This document shows positions 7,804 through 17,073 of a DNA stretch of 64,000 nucleotides, in pieces. Position 1 is the stretch's first letter, and each line of letters starts with the position of its first letter. The stretch comes from Burkholderia sp. Ax-1724 (GTDB lineage: Bacteria > Pseudomonadota > Gammaproteobacteria > Burkholderiales > Burkholderiaceae), in the NCBI RefSeq assembly GCF_011752995.1, contig NZ_VWWL01000029.1, forward strand, positions 1-64,000. Reading direction: 5' to 3'. The notes beneath the pieces are model-generated. The model was not told the DNA's origin and made no database searches. It was given only the letters and a program-made list of their open reading frames with translations. A program made the position numbers and the translations under genes.

Positions 7804-8922
7804 ATGACCGAACTCAAACACACCCCGCTCCACGCCGCTCACCGCGCGCTCAACGCCCGCATGGTCGACTTCGGCGGCTGGGACATGCCCGTCAACTACG
7901 GCTCGCAGATCGAGGAACATCGCGCGGTGCGCACCGACGCCGGCATGTTCGACGTCTCCCACATGTGCGTGGTCGACTTCACCGGCGAACGCGTGCGCGC
8001 GTTCTTCGAATACGCACTCGCGAACAACGTCGCGAAGCTGCAAACGCCGGGCCGTGCGCTCTACTCCTGCATGCTGAACCCGAACGGCGGCGTGATCGAC
8101 GATCTGATCGTCTATTACTTCGGCGAAGACCACTTCCGCGTGGTCGTCAACGCCGGCACCGCCGACAAAGACCTCGCCTGGTTCGGCCAGCTCAATGCCG
8201 AAGGCGGCTTCGGCCTCGCCATCACGCCGCGCCGCGACCTCGCGATCGTCGCGGTGCAAGGCCCGAACGCGCGCGAAAAAACCTGGCAAACCGTGCCGGC
8301 CGCGCGCGCCGCCACCGAAGCGCTGAAGCCGTTCAACGCCGCGCGCGTCGACGGCACGCCGTTCGGCGAACTGACCGTCGCGCGCACCGGCTACACCGGC
8401 GAAGACGGCTTCGAGATCATCGTGCCGGCCGCGCACGTCGAAGCGCTGTGGAATGCGCTCGCCGCCCAGGGCGTACGCCCGGCCGGTCTCGGCGCGCGCG
8501 ACACGCTGCGCCTCGAAGCCGGCATGAACCTGTACGGTCAGGACATGGACGACACCGTCTCGCCGCTCGACGCCGGCCTCGCCTGGACCGTCGACCTCGC
8601 CGCGCCGCGCGACTTCGTCGGCAAGAGCCGGCTCGAAGCCGACGGCTCGCGCGCCGCGTTTGTCGGCCTGATCCTGCTGAAGGAAAACGGCAAGGCCGCG
8701 GGCGTGCTGCGCGCGCATCAGAAAGTCGTCACGCCGCACGGCGAAGGCGAAATCACGAGCGGCACGTTTTCCCCGACCATGCAGGAATCGATCGCCTTCG
8801 CGCGTGTGCCGCAAGGCGTGCAGCCGGGCGACACCGTGCAGGTCCAGATTCGCGACAAAGCCTGCCCCGCAAGCGTGGTAAAACTGCCATTCGTGCGCAA
8901 CGGCAAGGTGCTGGCGGTTTAA
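7804..8922 (+). CDS. gcvT: Glycine cleavage system T protein (aminomethyltransferase)
   Basis: A 372-residue tetrahydrofolate-dependent enzyme that takes the aminomethyl group from lipoyl-GcvH, releasing ammonia and 5,10-methylene-THF. The family block GGWDMPVNYGSQIEEHRAVR is near the start. DVSHMCVVDFTG, TGYTGEDGFEI and LGARDTLRLEAGMNLYGQDM (the folate-binding region) follow. The start at 7804 was preferred to 7759 because MTELKHTPLHAAHRAL matches the family N-terminus and the upstream part lies in the leader hairpin. It is the first gene of gcvTHP, downstream of the glycine riboswitch. Confidence 0.97.
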   Translation: MTELKHTPLHAAHRALNARMVDFGGWDMPVNYGSQIEEHRAVRTDAGMFDVSHMCVVDFTGERVRAFFEYALANNVAKLQTPGRALYSCMLNPNGGVIDDLIVYYFGEDHFRVVVNAGTADKDLAWFGQLNAEGGFGLAITPRRDLAIVAVQGPNAREKTWQTVPAARAATEALKPFNAARVDGTPFGELTVARTGYTGEDGFEIIVPAAHVEALWNALAAQGVRPAGLGARDTLRLEAGMNLYGQDMDDTVSPLDAGLAWTVDLAAPRDFVGKSRLEADGSRAAFVGLILLKENGKAAGVLRAHQKVVTPHGEGEITSGTFSPTMQESIAFARVPQGVQPGDTVQVQIRDKACPASVVKLPFVRNGKVLAV

Positions 8923-8980
8923 GCAGCCGGCGCACGCCCCCCATTCAAGTCACTACCGAACACACGCATAGGAGCATCCG

Positions 8981-9361
8981 ATGAGCATCCCGGCCGATCT
9001 GAAATACACCGAATCGCACGAATGGGTCCGTACCGAAGCGGACGGCACGCTGACGGTCGGCATCACCGACCACGCGCAGGAAGCGCTCGGCGACATCGTC
9101 TTCTTCGAAGTCCAGGAACTGGGCAAAAGCTTGAACGCCGGCGACACCGTCGCCGTCATCGAATCGGTGAAGGCCGCTTCCGACATCTACTTGCCGGTCG
9201 CGGGCGAGATCATCGAAGCGAACACGGCCGTCGCCGACTCGCCCGACTCGGTCAACAGCGCGCCGTACGACAGCTGGCTCTTCAAGATCAAGCCGGCCGA
9301 CGGCGCGGCACTCGACCGCCTGATCGACGCCGACGCCTACGCGAAGTCGATCGGCGCCTGA
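8981..9361 (+). CDS. gcvH: Glycine cleavage system H protein
   Basis: A 126-residue lipoyl carrier that moves the aminomethyl intermediate between GcvP, GcvT and the L protein. The lipoylated lysine is K64 in the conserved VAVIESVKAASDIYLPV. The first residues ADLKYTESHEWV and the tail WLFKIKP are typical. Length is normal. AGGAGCATCC precedes the ATG. It lies 58 bp after gcvT and 70 bp before gcvP in the same operon. Confidence 0.97.
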   Translation: MSIPADLKYTESHEWVRTEADGTLTVGITDHAQEALGDIVFFEVQELGKSLNAGDTVAVIESVKAASDIYLPVAGEIIEANTAVADSPDSVNSAPYDSWLFKIKPADGAALDRLIDADAYAKSIGA

Positions 9362-9431
9362 CTCGCAGTCCGTTTTAACCGTCCGGCGCGGCGCACGCAA
9401 CCCGGCGTGCGCCGCGCCACCAGGAACACCC

Positions 9432-12368
9432 ATGAAGCTCGAACACCCGGATCGTCTGATGAACCGCACTCCTCTCTCGCTTGCCGCACTCGAAGTGCAC
9501 GACGCCTTCGCCGAACGGCATATCGGCCCGGATGCGGCCGACCAGCAAGCGATGCTCGAAGCACTCGGCTTCGCGTCGCGCGCGGCATTGATCGACGCCG
9601 TCATCCCGCAGACGATCCGCCGCACCGAAGCGCTGCCGCTCGGCCCCTTCGCGCAGCCCAAGAGCGAAGCCGAGGCGCTCGCCGCACTGCGCGAGCTCGC
9701 GGACAGGAACCAGGTGTTCCGCTCCTACATCGGCCAGGGCTATTACAACGCCCATACGCCGACGGTGATCCTGCGCAACGTGCTCGAAAATCCGGCGTGG
9801 TACACCGCGTACACGCCGTATCAGCCTGAAATTTCCCAAGGCCGTCTGGAAGCGCTGCTGAACTTCCAGCAGATGGTCACCGACCTGACCGGCCTCGCGA
9901 TCTCGAACGCCTCGCTGCTCGACGAAGCGACCGCCGCCGCCGAAGCGATGACGCTGCTGCAACGCGTCGGCAAGCCGAAGTCGAACGTGTTCTTCGTCGC
10001 CGACGACGTGCTGCCGCAAACCATCGAAGTCGTGAAGACGCGCGCGACGCCGGTCGGCATCGAAGTAAAGGTGGGCCCGGCCGCCGAAGCCGCGAATGCG
10101 AACGCATTCGGCGTGCTGCTGCAATACCCGGGCGTGAACGGCGACGTGCGCGACTACCGCGCGCTGACCGAAGCGATCCACGCGGCGGGCGGCCACGTGG
10201 TCGCCGCCGCCGACCTGCTCGCGCTGACGCTGCTCACGCCGCCGGGCGAATGGGGCGCGGACGTGGCGGTCGGCAACACGCAGCGTTTCGGCGTGCCGGT
10301 CGGCTTCGGCGGCCCGCATGCCGCGTACCTCGCAGTGCGCGACGAATTCAAGCGGCAGATGCCGGGGCGCCTCGTCGGCGTGACCGTGGACGCGCAAGGC
10401 AATCCCGCGCTGCGTCTCGCGCTGCAAACGCGCGAACAGCACATCCGCCGCGAGAAGGCGACCTCGAACGTGTGTACCGCGCAGGCGCTGCTCGCGATCA
10501 TGGCGAGCATGTATGCGGTCTATCACGGCCCGCGCGGCCTGAAGACGATCGCGCTGCGCGTGAACCGCGTCGCCGCGCTGCTCGCCGCAGGCGCGCAGCA
10601 ACTCGGCTACACGCTCGCGAACGAGACCTTCTTCGACACGCTCACGTTCAACAGCGGCGCGCGCACGCAAGCGCTGCACGACGCCGCGAAGGCGCAGCGC
10701 ATCAACCTGCGCCGCGTCAGCGACACGCAAGTCGGTGTGTCCGTCGACGAAACCACCACGCGCGGCGATCTCGCCGATCTGCTCGCGGTGTTCGCACAGG
10801 CCGCAGGAGCGAAGGACGTGCCGCAAGTCGACGCGCTCGACTCGGCGCTGACCGCGGCGAACACCGCGTCGGTGCCGGCCGCGCTCGAACGCACGAGCGC
10901 GTACCTCACGCACCACGTGTTCAACCGTCATCATTCGGAAACGGAAATGCTGCGCTATCTGCGCAGCCTGTCGGACAAGGACCTCGCGCTCGACCGCTCG
11001 ATGATCCCGCTCGGCTCCTGCACGATGAAGCTCAATGCGACCTCGGAAATGCTGCCGGTCACGTGGCCCGAGTTCGGTCAGATTCACCCGTTCGCGCCGG
11101 CCGAGCAAACCGTCGGCTACCGCGAGATGATCGATCAGCTCGAACAGATGCTGGTCGCAGCCACCGGTTATGCGGCCGTGTCGCTGCAACCGAACGCGGG
11201 CTCGCAAGGCGAGTACGCGGGTCTGCTCATCATCCACGCATATCACGCGTCGCGCGGCGAAGCGCATCGCAACGTCTGCCTGATTCCCGCCTCGGCGCAC
11301 GGCACGAACCCGGCGTCGGCGCAGATGGCCGGCATGCAGGTCGTGGTCGTGGCATGCGACGCGCAGGGCAACGTCGATATCGAAGACCTGAAGAAGAAAG
11401 CCGCGCAGCACGCCGATAAGCTCGCCGCGATCATGATTACGTATCCGTCGACGCACGGCGTGTTCGAGGCGAACGTGCGCGAAATCTGCGAGATCGTGCA
11501 TGCGCACGGCGGCCAGGTGTACGTGGACGGCGCGAACATGAACGCGATGGTCGGCCTGTGCGCGCCGGGTCAGTTCGGCGGCGACGTCTCGCACCTGAAC
11601 CTGCACAAGACCTTCTGCATTCCGCACGGCGGCGGCGGTCCGGGCGTCGGCCCGGTCGCGGTCGGCGCGCACCTCGCGCAGTTCCTGCCGAACCAGACTG
11701 CCTCCGGTTACGAACGCGCGCCGCAAGGCATCGGCGCGGTGTCGGGCGCGCCGTACGGCTCGGCCTCGATCCTGCCAATCTCGTGGATGTACATCGCGAT
11801 GATGGGCGCGAAAAACCTGACCGCCGCGACCGAAACCGCGATTCTCAACGCGAACTATGTCGCCAACAAACTCGCGCCGCACTATCCGGTGCTGTACTCG
11901 GGCCCCGGCGGCCTCGTCGCGCACGAGTGCATTCTCGATCTGCGTCCCATCAAGGACACGAGCGGCATCACCGTCGACGACGTCGCCAAGCGCCTCGCCG
12001 ACTACGGCTTCCACGCGCCGACCATGAGCTTCCCGGTGCCGGGCACGCTGATGGTCGAGCCGACCGAGTCGGAGTCGAAGGAAGAGCTCGATCGCTTCAT
12101 CGAGGCGATGATCGCGATCCGCGAGGAAATCCGCGCGGTCGAGGAAGGCCGTTCGGACCGCGAGGACAATCCGCTCAAACACGCGCCGCACACGGCGGCG
12201 GTCGTGATCGCCGACGACTGGAAGCATGCGTATGCGCGCGAAACCGCCGCCTATCCGCTGAAGACGCTGATCGCGAAGAAGTACTGGCCGCCGGTCGGCC
12301 GCGCGGACAACGTGTACGGCGACCGCAACCTGTTCTGCTCGTGCGTGCCGATCGCGGATTACGAGTAA
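9432..12368 (+). CDS. gcvP: Glycine dehydrogenase (decarboxylating), P protein
   Basis: A 978-residue PLP enzyme that decarboxylates glycine and passes the aminomethyl group to GcvH. It is the long single-chain form, with two aminotransferase-like halves. The PLP lysine is about residue 726 in HLNLHKTFCIPHGGGGPG. The glycine-rich segment AQFLPNQTASGYERAP and FCSCVPI at the C-terminus are typical. The N-terminus has FAERHIGPD. Most homologues begin near NRTPLSLAALE, so ATG 9432 or the internal ATG at 9471 could be the real start. It is the third gene of the glycine-induced operon. Confidence 0.96.
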   Translation: MKLEHPDRLMNRTPLSLAALEVHDAFAERHIGPDAADQQAMLEALGFASRAALIDAVIPQTIRRTEALPLGPFAQPKSEAEALAALRELADRNQVFRSYIGQGYYNAHTPTVILRNVLENPAWYTAYTPYQPEISQGRLEALLNFQQMVTDLTGLAISNASLLDEATAAAEAMTLLQRVGKPKSNVFFVADDVLPQTIEVVKTRATPVGIEVKVGPAAEAANANAFGVLLQYPGVNGDVRDYRALTEAIHAAGGHVVAAADLLALTLLTPPGEWGADVAVGNTQRFGVPVGFGGPHAAYLAVRDEFKRQMPGRLVGVTVDAQGNPALRLALQTREQHIRREKATSNVCTAQALLAIMASMYAVYHGPRGLKTIALRVNRVAALLAAGAQQLGYTLANETFFDTLTFNSGARTQALHDAAKAQRINLRRVSDTQVGVSVDETTTRGDLADLLAVFAQAAGAKDVPQVDALDSALTAANTASVPAALERTSAYLTHHVFNRHHSETEMLRYLRSLSDKDLALDRSMIPLGSCTMKLNATSEMLPVTWPEFGQIHPFAPAEQTVGYREMIDQLEQMLVAATGYAAVSLQPNAGSQGEYAGLLIIHAYHASRGEAHRNVCLIPASAHGTNPASAQMAGMQVVVVACDAQGNVDIEDLKKKAAQHADKLAAIMITYPSTHGVFEANVREICEIVHAHGGQVYVDGANMNAMVGLCAPGQFGGDVSHLNLHKTFCIPHGGGGPGVGPVAVGAHLAQFLPNQTASGYERAPQGIGAVSGAPYGSASILPISWMYIAMMGAKNLTAATETAILNANYVANKLAPHYPVLYSGPGGLVAHECILDLRPIKDTSGITVDDVAKRLADYGFHAPTMSFPVPGTLMVEPTESESKEELDRFIEAMIAIREEIRAVEEGRSDREDNPLKHAPHTAAVVIADDWKHAYARETAAYPLKTLIAKKYWPPVGRADNVYGDRNLFCSCVPIADYE

Positions 12369-12552
12369 GTCGCGCGCCCACCGCCTGCCGTGCGCATAGC
12401 ACGCGCGAGCAGGCGGCGCGACGCGGTGAAGCCTGCTCGGCGTCGGCATCGGCGTCCATGAGCGGACGCGGCGCGGCCCACGCGCAGTCCTGTCGTTGAG
12501 GGCCGCAAACGGCTAACATCACACACCGAATCAGCCTAACGAGGAGTTCCGC

Positions 12553-13677
12553 ATGGCGCGAAAGGTGCGATCGATGCAAAGCCGGGCCGCCGCCGCCCGT
12601 TCGTGGCGGGCCGCCTACGTCATGCTGCTGGCCGGCGCGGCCGCACTGCTGCCGCTGCGCGAGGCACAGGCCGCGATGAATTTCTGCGCGGCGCCCGCGC
12701 TGCAAACCAGCGAGCGCACCCATGCCGATCCCGGCGTCAAGGCACTCGTCAGCAATGTGCAGGCGCATCTGAACGAGCAGCCGCATGCGCTCGCGAAACT
12801 GCACACCGAGGGCACGTTGCCGCACGAGGGCATCTACGATCAGAGCGTCGAAGCGGAACAGGACCTCGACCTGCTGCGCGACGCCGCGCTGGCGTGGCGC
12901 GCAACCAGCGACGACCGCTTCCTCAAGCTCGTCGACCGTCTGCTCTATGCCTGGGTCACGACCTATCAGCCGAGCTTCAATCCGATCGACGAGACGCATT
13001 TCGAAGGGCTGATCCTCGCGTACGACATGACCGCGAGCGCGCTGCCCGTCAAAACCCGCAACGCGGCAATGGCCTTCCTGACGAAACTCGCGAGCGGCTA
13101 CATCGCGCAGATCGACGCGCAGCCGCGGCCGCTTACGGGCACGTTCCGCAACAATTGGCAGAGCCACCGCATCAAGCTGATCGCGATGGCCGCGTTCACG
13201 CTCGACAATCGCAAGATGATCAACGCCGCGCAACGGCTGTTCGTCGAGCATATCGGCGACAACGTCGCGCCGGACGGCTCGACGATCGATTTCGGCGAGC
13301 GCGACGCGCTGCGCTACGTGGCCTACGATCTGCAACCGCTCGTGACGGCCGCGCTCGCCGCGCGCCGCCACAACCGCAACTGGCTGCAGGAGAAGGGCGC
13401 GAACGGCGCGACGCTGCTCGCCGCGCTGAACTGGCTCGTGCCGTTCGCCATGGGCACCCAGACGCATGAGGAATTCGTGCATTCGAACATTCCGTTCGAC
13501 ACGAAACGTCGCGAGGCCGGCTTGCCCGGCTACGCGGGCCCATGGGACCCGAAAAGCGCGACGGAACTGTTTCACCTGGCGGCGCGTCTCGACGGGCGCT
13601 TTACGCCCATCGCGCTGCAGCTCGCACCGACGCCGCCCGCGTGGCTCGCCGTGTGTTTGCCGCTGCCGGCGCGCTAA
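12553..13677 (+). CDS. Alginate-lyase-family periplasmic protein
   Basis: A 374-residue protein of the alginate lyase superfamily (alpha/alpha toroid, PF05426-like). A long basic N-region is followed by a signal peptide ending near residue 41 (LREAQA / AMNFC). In the mature part, GIYDQSVEAEQDLDLLRDAALAW, YQPSFNPIDETHFEGLILAYD and RNNWQSHRIKLIA fit the family, including the Asn-Asn and His found around the active site of such lyases. It lies between gcvP and sdaA, yet no alginate or exopolysaccharide genes are near. The true polysaccharide substrate is unknown, and binding without catalysis cannot be excluded. The start could be the ATG at 12574. Confidence 0.75.
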   Translation: MARKVRSMQSRAAAARSWRAAYVMLLAGAAALLPLREAQAAMNFCAAPALQTSERTHADPGVKALVSNVQAHLNEQPHALAKLHTEGTLPHEGIYDQSVEAEQDLDLLRDAALAWRATSDDRFLKLVDRLLYAWVTTYQPSFNPIDETHFEGLILAYDMTASALPVKTRNAAMAFLTKLASGYIAQIDAQPRPLTGTFRNNWQSHRIKLIAMAAFTLDNRKMINAAQRLFVEHIGDNVAPDGSTIDFGERDALRYVAYDLQPLVTAALAARRHNRNWLQEKGANGATLLAALNWLVPFAMGTQTHEEFVHSNIPFDTKRREAGLPGYAGPWDPKSATELFHLAARLDGRFTPIALQLAPTPPAWLAVCLPLPAR

Positions 13678-13706
13678 ACTATTTATCTACGCAGCAGGAG
13701 CAGTAC

Positions 13707-15095
13707 ATGGCAGTCAGCGTCTTCGATCTCTTCAAAATCGGCATTGGTCCGTCCAGCTCGCACACCGTCGGGCCGATGCGCGCGGCGCTGATGTTCGTCC
13801 AGGGACTCGAGCGCGACGGGCTGCTCGACGCCACCGCGTCGGTGAAAGCCGAGCTGTACGGCTCGCTCGGCGCGACCGGCAAAGGGCACGGCACCGATCG
13901 CGGCGTCATGCTCGGCCTGATGGGCGATGCGCCCGACACCGTCGATCCGGAAACGATCACGCAGCGGCTCGAAGCGGTGCGCGTGTCGCGCAAGCTCGCG
14001 CTGCTCGGCACGCATGACGTGCCGTTCGTGCTGAAGGAGCACATCGCGTTCTATCGTCAGGCGCTGCCCGAGCATCCGAACGGCCTGAAACTGCACGCAT
14101 TCGACGCGCAAGGCGCGACGCTGCGCGAATCGACTTATCTGTCGGTCGGCGGCGGCTTCGTGGTGACGGCCGGCGCGCCGAACACGAAGGTGCTGAGCGC
14201 CGTCGATCAATTGCCGTATTCGTTCCGCACCGCCAACGAGTTGCTCGCGCTGTGCGCGTCGAGCGGCAAGAGCATCGCGCAACTGATGCGGGAAAACGAG
14301 CGCGCCTGGCACACCGAAGAAGAAACGCGCGCGGGCCTGCTGAAAATCTGGGACGTGATGCAGGCATGCGTCGCACGCGGCTGCGGCATCAACAATCCCG
14401 ATGCCGACGGCCACTTGCCCGGTCCGTTCCAGGTGAAGCGGCGCGCGCCGCAGCTGTATCGCGCGTTGACGGGCCATCCCGAACGCGCGTTGCAGGATCC
14501 GCTGTCGATGGTCGACTGGATCAACCTCTATGCGATCGCCGTCAACGAGGAAAACGCCGCGGGCGGGCGCGTCGTCACCGCGCCGACCAACGGCGCGGCC
14601 GGCATCATCCCGGCCGTGCTGCATTACTACACGCGCTTCATGCCGAACGCGAACGAGCAGGGCGTGATCGACTTCCTGATGACGGCTGCCGCGATCGGCA
14701 TTCTCTACAAGCTCAACGCGTCGATCTCGGGCGCTGAAGTGGGCTGCCAGGGCGAAGTGGGCGTGGCCTGCTCGATGGCGGCCGGCGCGCTCGCCGCGGT
14801 GATGGGCGGCACGCCGCAGCAGGTCGAGAATGCGGCCGAAATCGGCATGGAACACAACCTCGGGCTCACCTGCGATCCGGTCGGCGGCATGGTGCAGATT
14901 CCGTGCATCGAGCGCAATGCGATGGCGTCGGTGAAAGCCGTCAATGCGGCGCGCATGGCGTTGCGCGGCGACGGCAGCCACTACGTATCGCTCGATTCGG
15001 TCATCAAGACGATGCGCGAAACCGGCGCGGACATGAAGACCAAGTACAAGGAAACGTCGCGCGGCGGCCTGGCGGTAAATATCGTCGAGTGTTGA
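13707..15095 (+). CDS. sdaA: L-serine ammonia-lyase (iron-sulfur, single chain)
   Basis: A 462-residue enzyme that deaminates L-serine to pyruvate using a 4Fe-4S cluster. FDLFKIGIGPSSSHTVGPMR is the conserved beginning of the beta part. The alpha part includes GCQGEVGVACSMAAGALAAV and NLGLTCDPVGGMVQIPC, which supply the cluster cysteines. The start at 13707 has GCAGGAGCAG before it and is much better than the upstream frame start at 13542. Its place after gcvTHP makes sense because glycine breakdown supplies methylene-THF for serine synthesis, and serine then goes to pyruvate. Confidence 0.95.
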   Translation: MAVSVFDLFKIGIGPSSSHTVGPMRAALMFVQGLERDGLLDATASVKAELYGSLGATGKGHGTDRGVMLGLMGDAPDTVDPETITQRLEAVRVSRKLALLGTHDVPFVLKEHIAFYRQALPEHPNGLKLHAFDAQGATLRESTYLSVGGGFVVTAGAPNTKVLSAVDQLPYSFRTANELLALCASSGKSIAQLMRENERAWHTEEETRAGLLKIWDVMQACVARGCGINNPDADGHLPGPFQVKRRAPQLYRALTGHPERALQDPLSMVDWINLYAIAVNEENAAGGRVVTAPTNGAAGIIPAVLHYYTRFMPNANEQGVIDFLMTAAAIGILYKLNASISGAEVGCQGEVGVACSMAAGALAAVMGGTPQQVENAAEIGMEHNLGLTCDPVGGMVQIPCIERNAMASVKAVNAARMALRGDGSHYVSLDSVIKTMRETGADMKTKYKETSRGGLAVNIVEC

Positions 15096-15246
15096 ACGCG
15101 GCGGTGCCTGCCGCGTTCCCGCCGCGCCGTGACAGCGCACGCGCGCCCGGCGTAAGCTGTCGAACCGCCCATCAGCCGCGCTCGCACATTGCGTCGGTGC
15201 GGCCTCATTCCATTGCGCTCACGCGCTGCCAGGAGGCTTCCTCGCC

Positions 15247-16977
15247 ATGTCGCTGCCGAATGCTCCCGCTTCCAACGTTTCCGTTTCCCCCCTCGCGCGC
15301 ACGACCGGCGCGCGTCTCGTCGTCGATGCGTTGCTCACGCATGGCGTCGAACGCGTATTTTGCGTGCCCGGCGAAAGCTTCCTCGCCATGCTCGATTCGC
15401 TGCACGACGAAACCGCGCGCATCCAGACGGTCGTCTGCCGTCACGAGGCGGCCGCCGCGAACATGGCCGAAGCGGTCGGCAAGCTGACCGGCCGGCCCGG
15501 CGTTGCGCTCGTTACGCGCGGGCCGGGCGCGACGCATGCATCGATCGGCGTGCACACCGCGTTTCAGGACTCGACGCCGATGATCCTGCTGATCGGCCAG
15601 TGCGCGCGCGAGCATCTCGAACGCGAGGCGTTCCAGGAGATCGACTATCGGCGCATGTTCGGCCAGATGGCGAAGTGGGTCGCGCAGATCGACGACCCGA
15701 AGCGCATTCCCGAATACCTGAGCCACGCGTTTCACACGGCCACCTCGGGCCGGCCGGGACCGGTCGTGCTGTCGTTGCCCGAAGACGTGTTGAGCGAGGC
15801 ATGCGACGCGGTGCCCGGCGCGCCCGCTTATCAGCGCGTGGCGGCGTCGCCGTCCGCCGCGCAGATGGAGACGCTGCGCCAGTTGCTCGACGGCGCGCAA
15901 CGGCCGATGGTGATCGCGGGCGGCAGCGGCTGGACGCCGGCCGCCTGCGCGGACCTGCGCCGTTTCATCGAAAACTGGCAGTTGCCGATCGGCCTCGCGT
16001 TCCGCTTCCAGGACACCTTCGATAACGAGCATCCGAACTATGCGGGCGACGTCGGCCTCGGCATCAATCCCGCGCTCGCGCAGCGCATCCGCGACGCCGA
16101 CGTGCTGCTCGCGCTCGGTCCGCGTCTCGGCGAAGCCACCACGAACGGCTACACGCTGCTCGACATTCCGAAGACGAAGCAGACGCTCGTGCACGTGCAT
16201 CAGGGCGCAGAAGAACTCGGGCGTGTGTATGCGGCCGATCTGCCGATCGTGTCCGGCATGCCCGAGCTGGCCGCGATGCTGGCGGAGCTGAAGCCGTCGT
16301 CGTCCGGCACGCCCGCCTGGGCGGGCGCCGCCGCGGAAGCGCATCGCGCGTATCTGGAATGGCGCAAGCCGCGGCCGATTCCCGGCGACGTGCAGATGGG
16401 CGAAGTGATCCAGCAATTACGCGCGCACCTGCCCGACGACGCGATCCTCACGAACGGCGCCGGCAATTACGCGACGTGGCTGCATCGGCATTTCTCGTAT
16501 CGGCACTTCCGCTCGCAGCTTGCGCCGACGAGCGGCGCGATGGGCTACGGCGTGCCGGCGGCGCTCGCGGCGAAGTCGCTGTATCCGCAACGCGCGGTGG
16601 TCGCGCTCGCCGGCGACGGCTGCTTCATGATGGCGGCCCAGGAACTCGCGACGGCGATGCAGTACGACCTGCGCGTGCTGTTCATCGTCGTCAACAACAG
16701 CCACTTCGGCACGATCCGCATGCATCAGGAGCGGCACTATCCGCATCGCGTGCATGGCACCGGCCTCACGAACCCGGACTTCGCGGCATTCGCGCGCTCG
16801 TTCGGCGCGCATGGCGAGACCGTCGAGCGTACCGAAGATTTTCTGCCGGCATTGCAACGCGCGATCGAATCGCAGTTGCCGGCGGTGATCGAGATTCGCA
16901 TGCCGCAGGAGGCGAGCACGCCTGCGGCGACGCTGGAGATGATTCGTGAGCAGGGGAGGAAGATGCGGGGGGAATGA
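15247..16977 (+). CDS. Thiamine-diphosphate-dependent enzyme (acetolactate-synthase-like)
   Basis: A 576-residue member of the AHAS/POX/benzoylformate decarboxylase superfamily. The Pyr domain has the cofactor-activating glutamate E67 in CRHEAAAANMAEA, and GVALVTRGPGATHASIG follows. A central domain includes PMVIAGGSGW. The PP domain has the GDG...NN magnesium/ThDP motif (GDGCFMMAAQELATAM from about residue 456, then VVNNSHFGTIRMHQER). The RHYPHRVHGTGL region matches the biosynthetically unassigned acetolactate-synthase-like group. No regulatory subunit gene adjoins, so ordinary branched-chain biosynthesis is unlikely. Oxalyl, sulfo or 2-oxoacid decarboxylation are alternatives. AGGAGGCTTC precedes the start. 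Confidence 0.85.
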   Translation: MSLPNAPASNVSVSPLARTTGARLVVDALLTHGVERVFCVPGESFLAMLDSLHDETARIQTVVCRHEAAAANMAEAVGKLTGRPGVALVTRGPGATHASIGVHTAFQDSTPMILLIGQCAREHLEREAFQEIDYRRMFGQMAKWVAQIDDPKRIPEYLSHAFHTATSGRPGPVVLSLPEDVLSEACDAVPGAPAYQRVAASPSAAQMETLRQLLDGAQRPMVIAGGSGWTPAACADLRRFIENWQLPIGLAFRFQDTFDNEHPNYAGDVGLGINPALAQRIRDADVLLALGPRLGEATTNGYTLLDIPKTKQTLVHVHQGAEELGRVYAADLPIVSGMPELAAMLAELKPSSSGTPAWAGAAAEAHRAYLEWRKPRPIPGDVQMGEVIQQLRAHLPDDAILTNGAGNYATWLHRHFSYRHFRSQLAPTSGAMGYGVPAALAAKSLYPQRAVVALAGDGCFMMAAQELATAMQYDLRVLFIVVNNSHFGTIRMHQERHYPHRVHGTGLTNPDFAAFARSFGAHGETVERTEDFLPALQRAIESQLPAVIEIRMPQEASTPAATLEMIREQGRKMRGE

Positions 16978-17017
16978 ACGGCTGCACACTCTAAAAGCAC
17001 CTCGACCGCATAGCCAA

Positions 17018-17047
17018 TAAAAAACCCCGCCGAAGCGGGGTTTTTTC
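17018..17047. terminator. Bidirectional terminator between convergent genes
   Basis: An A run, ACCCCGC, a short loop, GCGGGGT and a T run lie between the ThDP enzyme (plus strand) and the Liv binding protein (minus strand). The A and T runs let it serve both. Confidence 0.85.
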
Positions 17048-17073
17048 ACCATCAACCGCAGCCGGCAAAAAAC

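Noticed and set aside
9375..12449. A 1024-codon minus-strand frame opposite gcvP
   Set aside because: It is a shadow created by high third-position GC in gcvP; the translation is Arg/His/Val-rich and has no family likeness.
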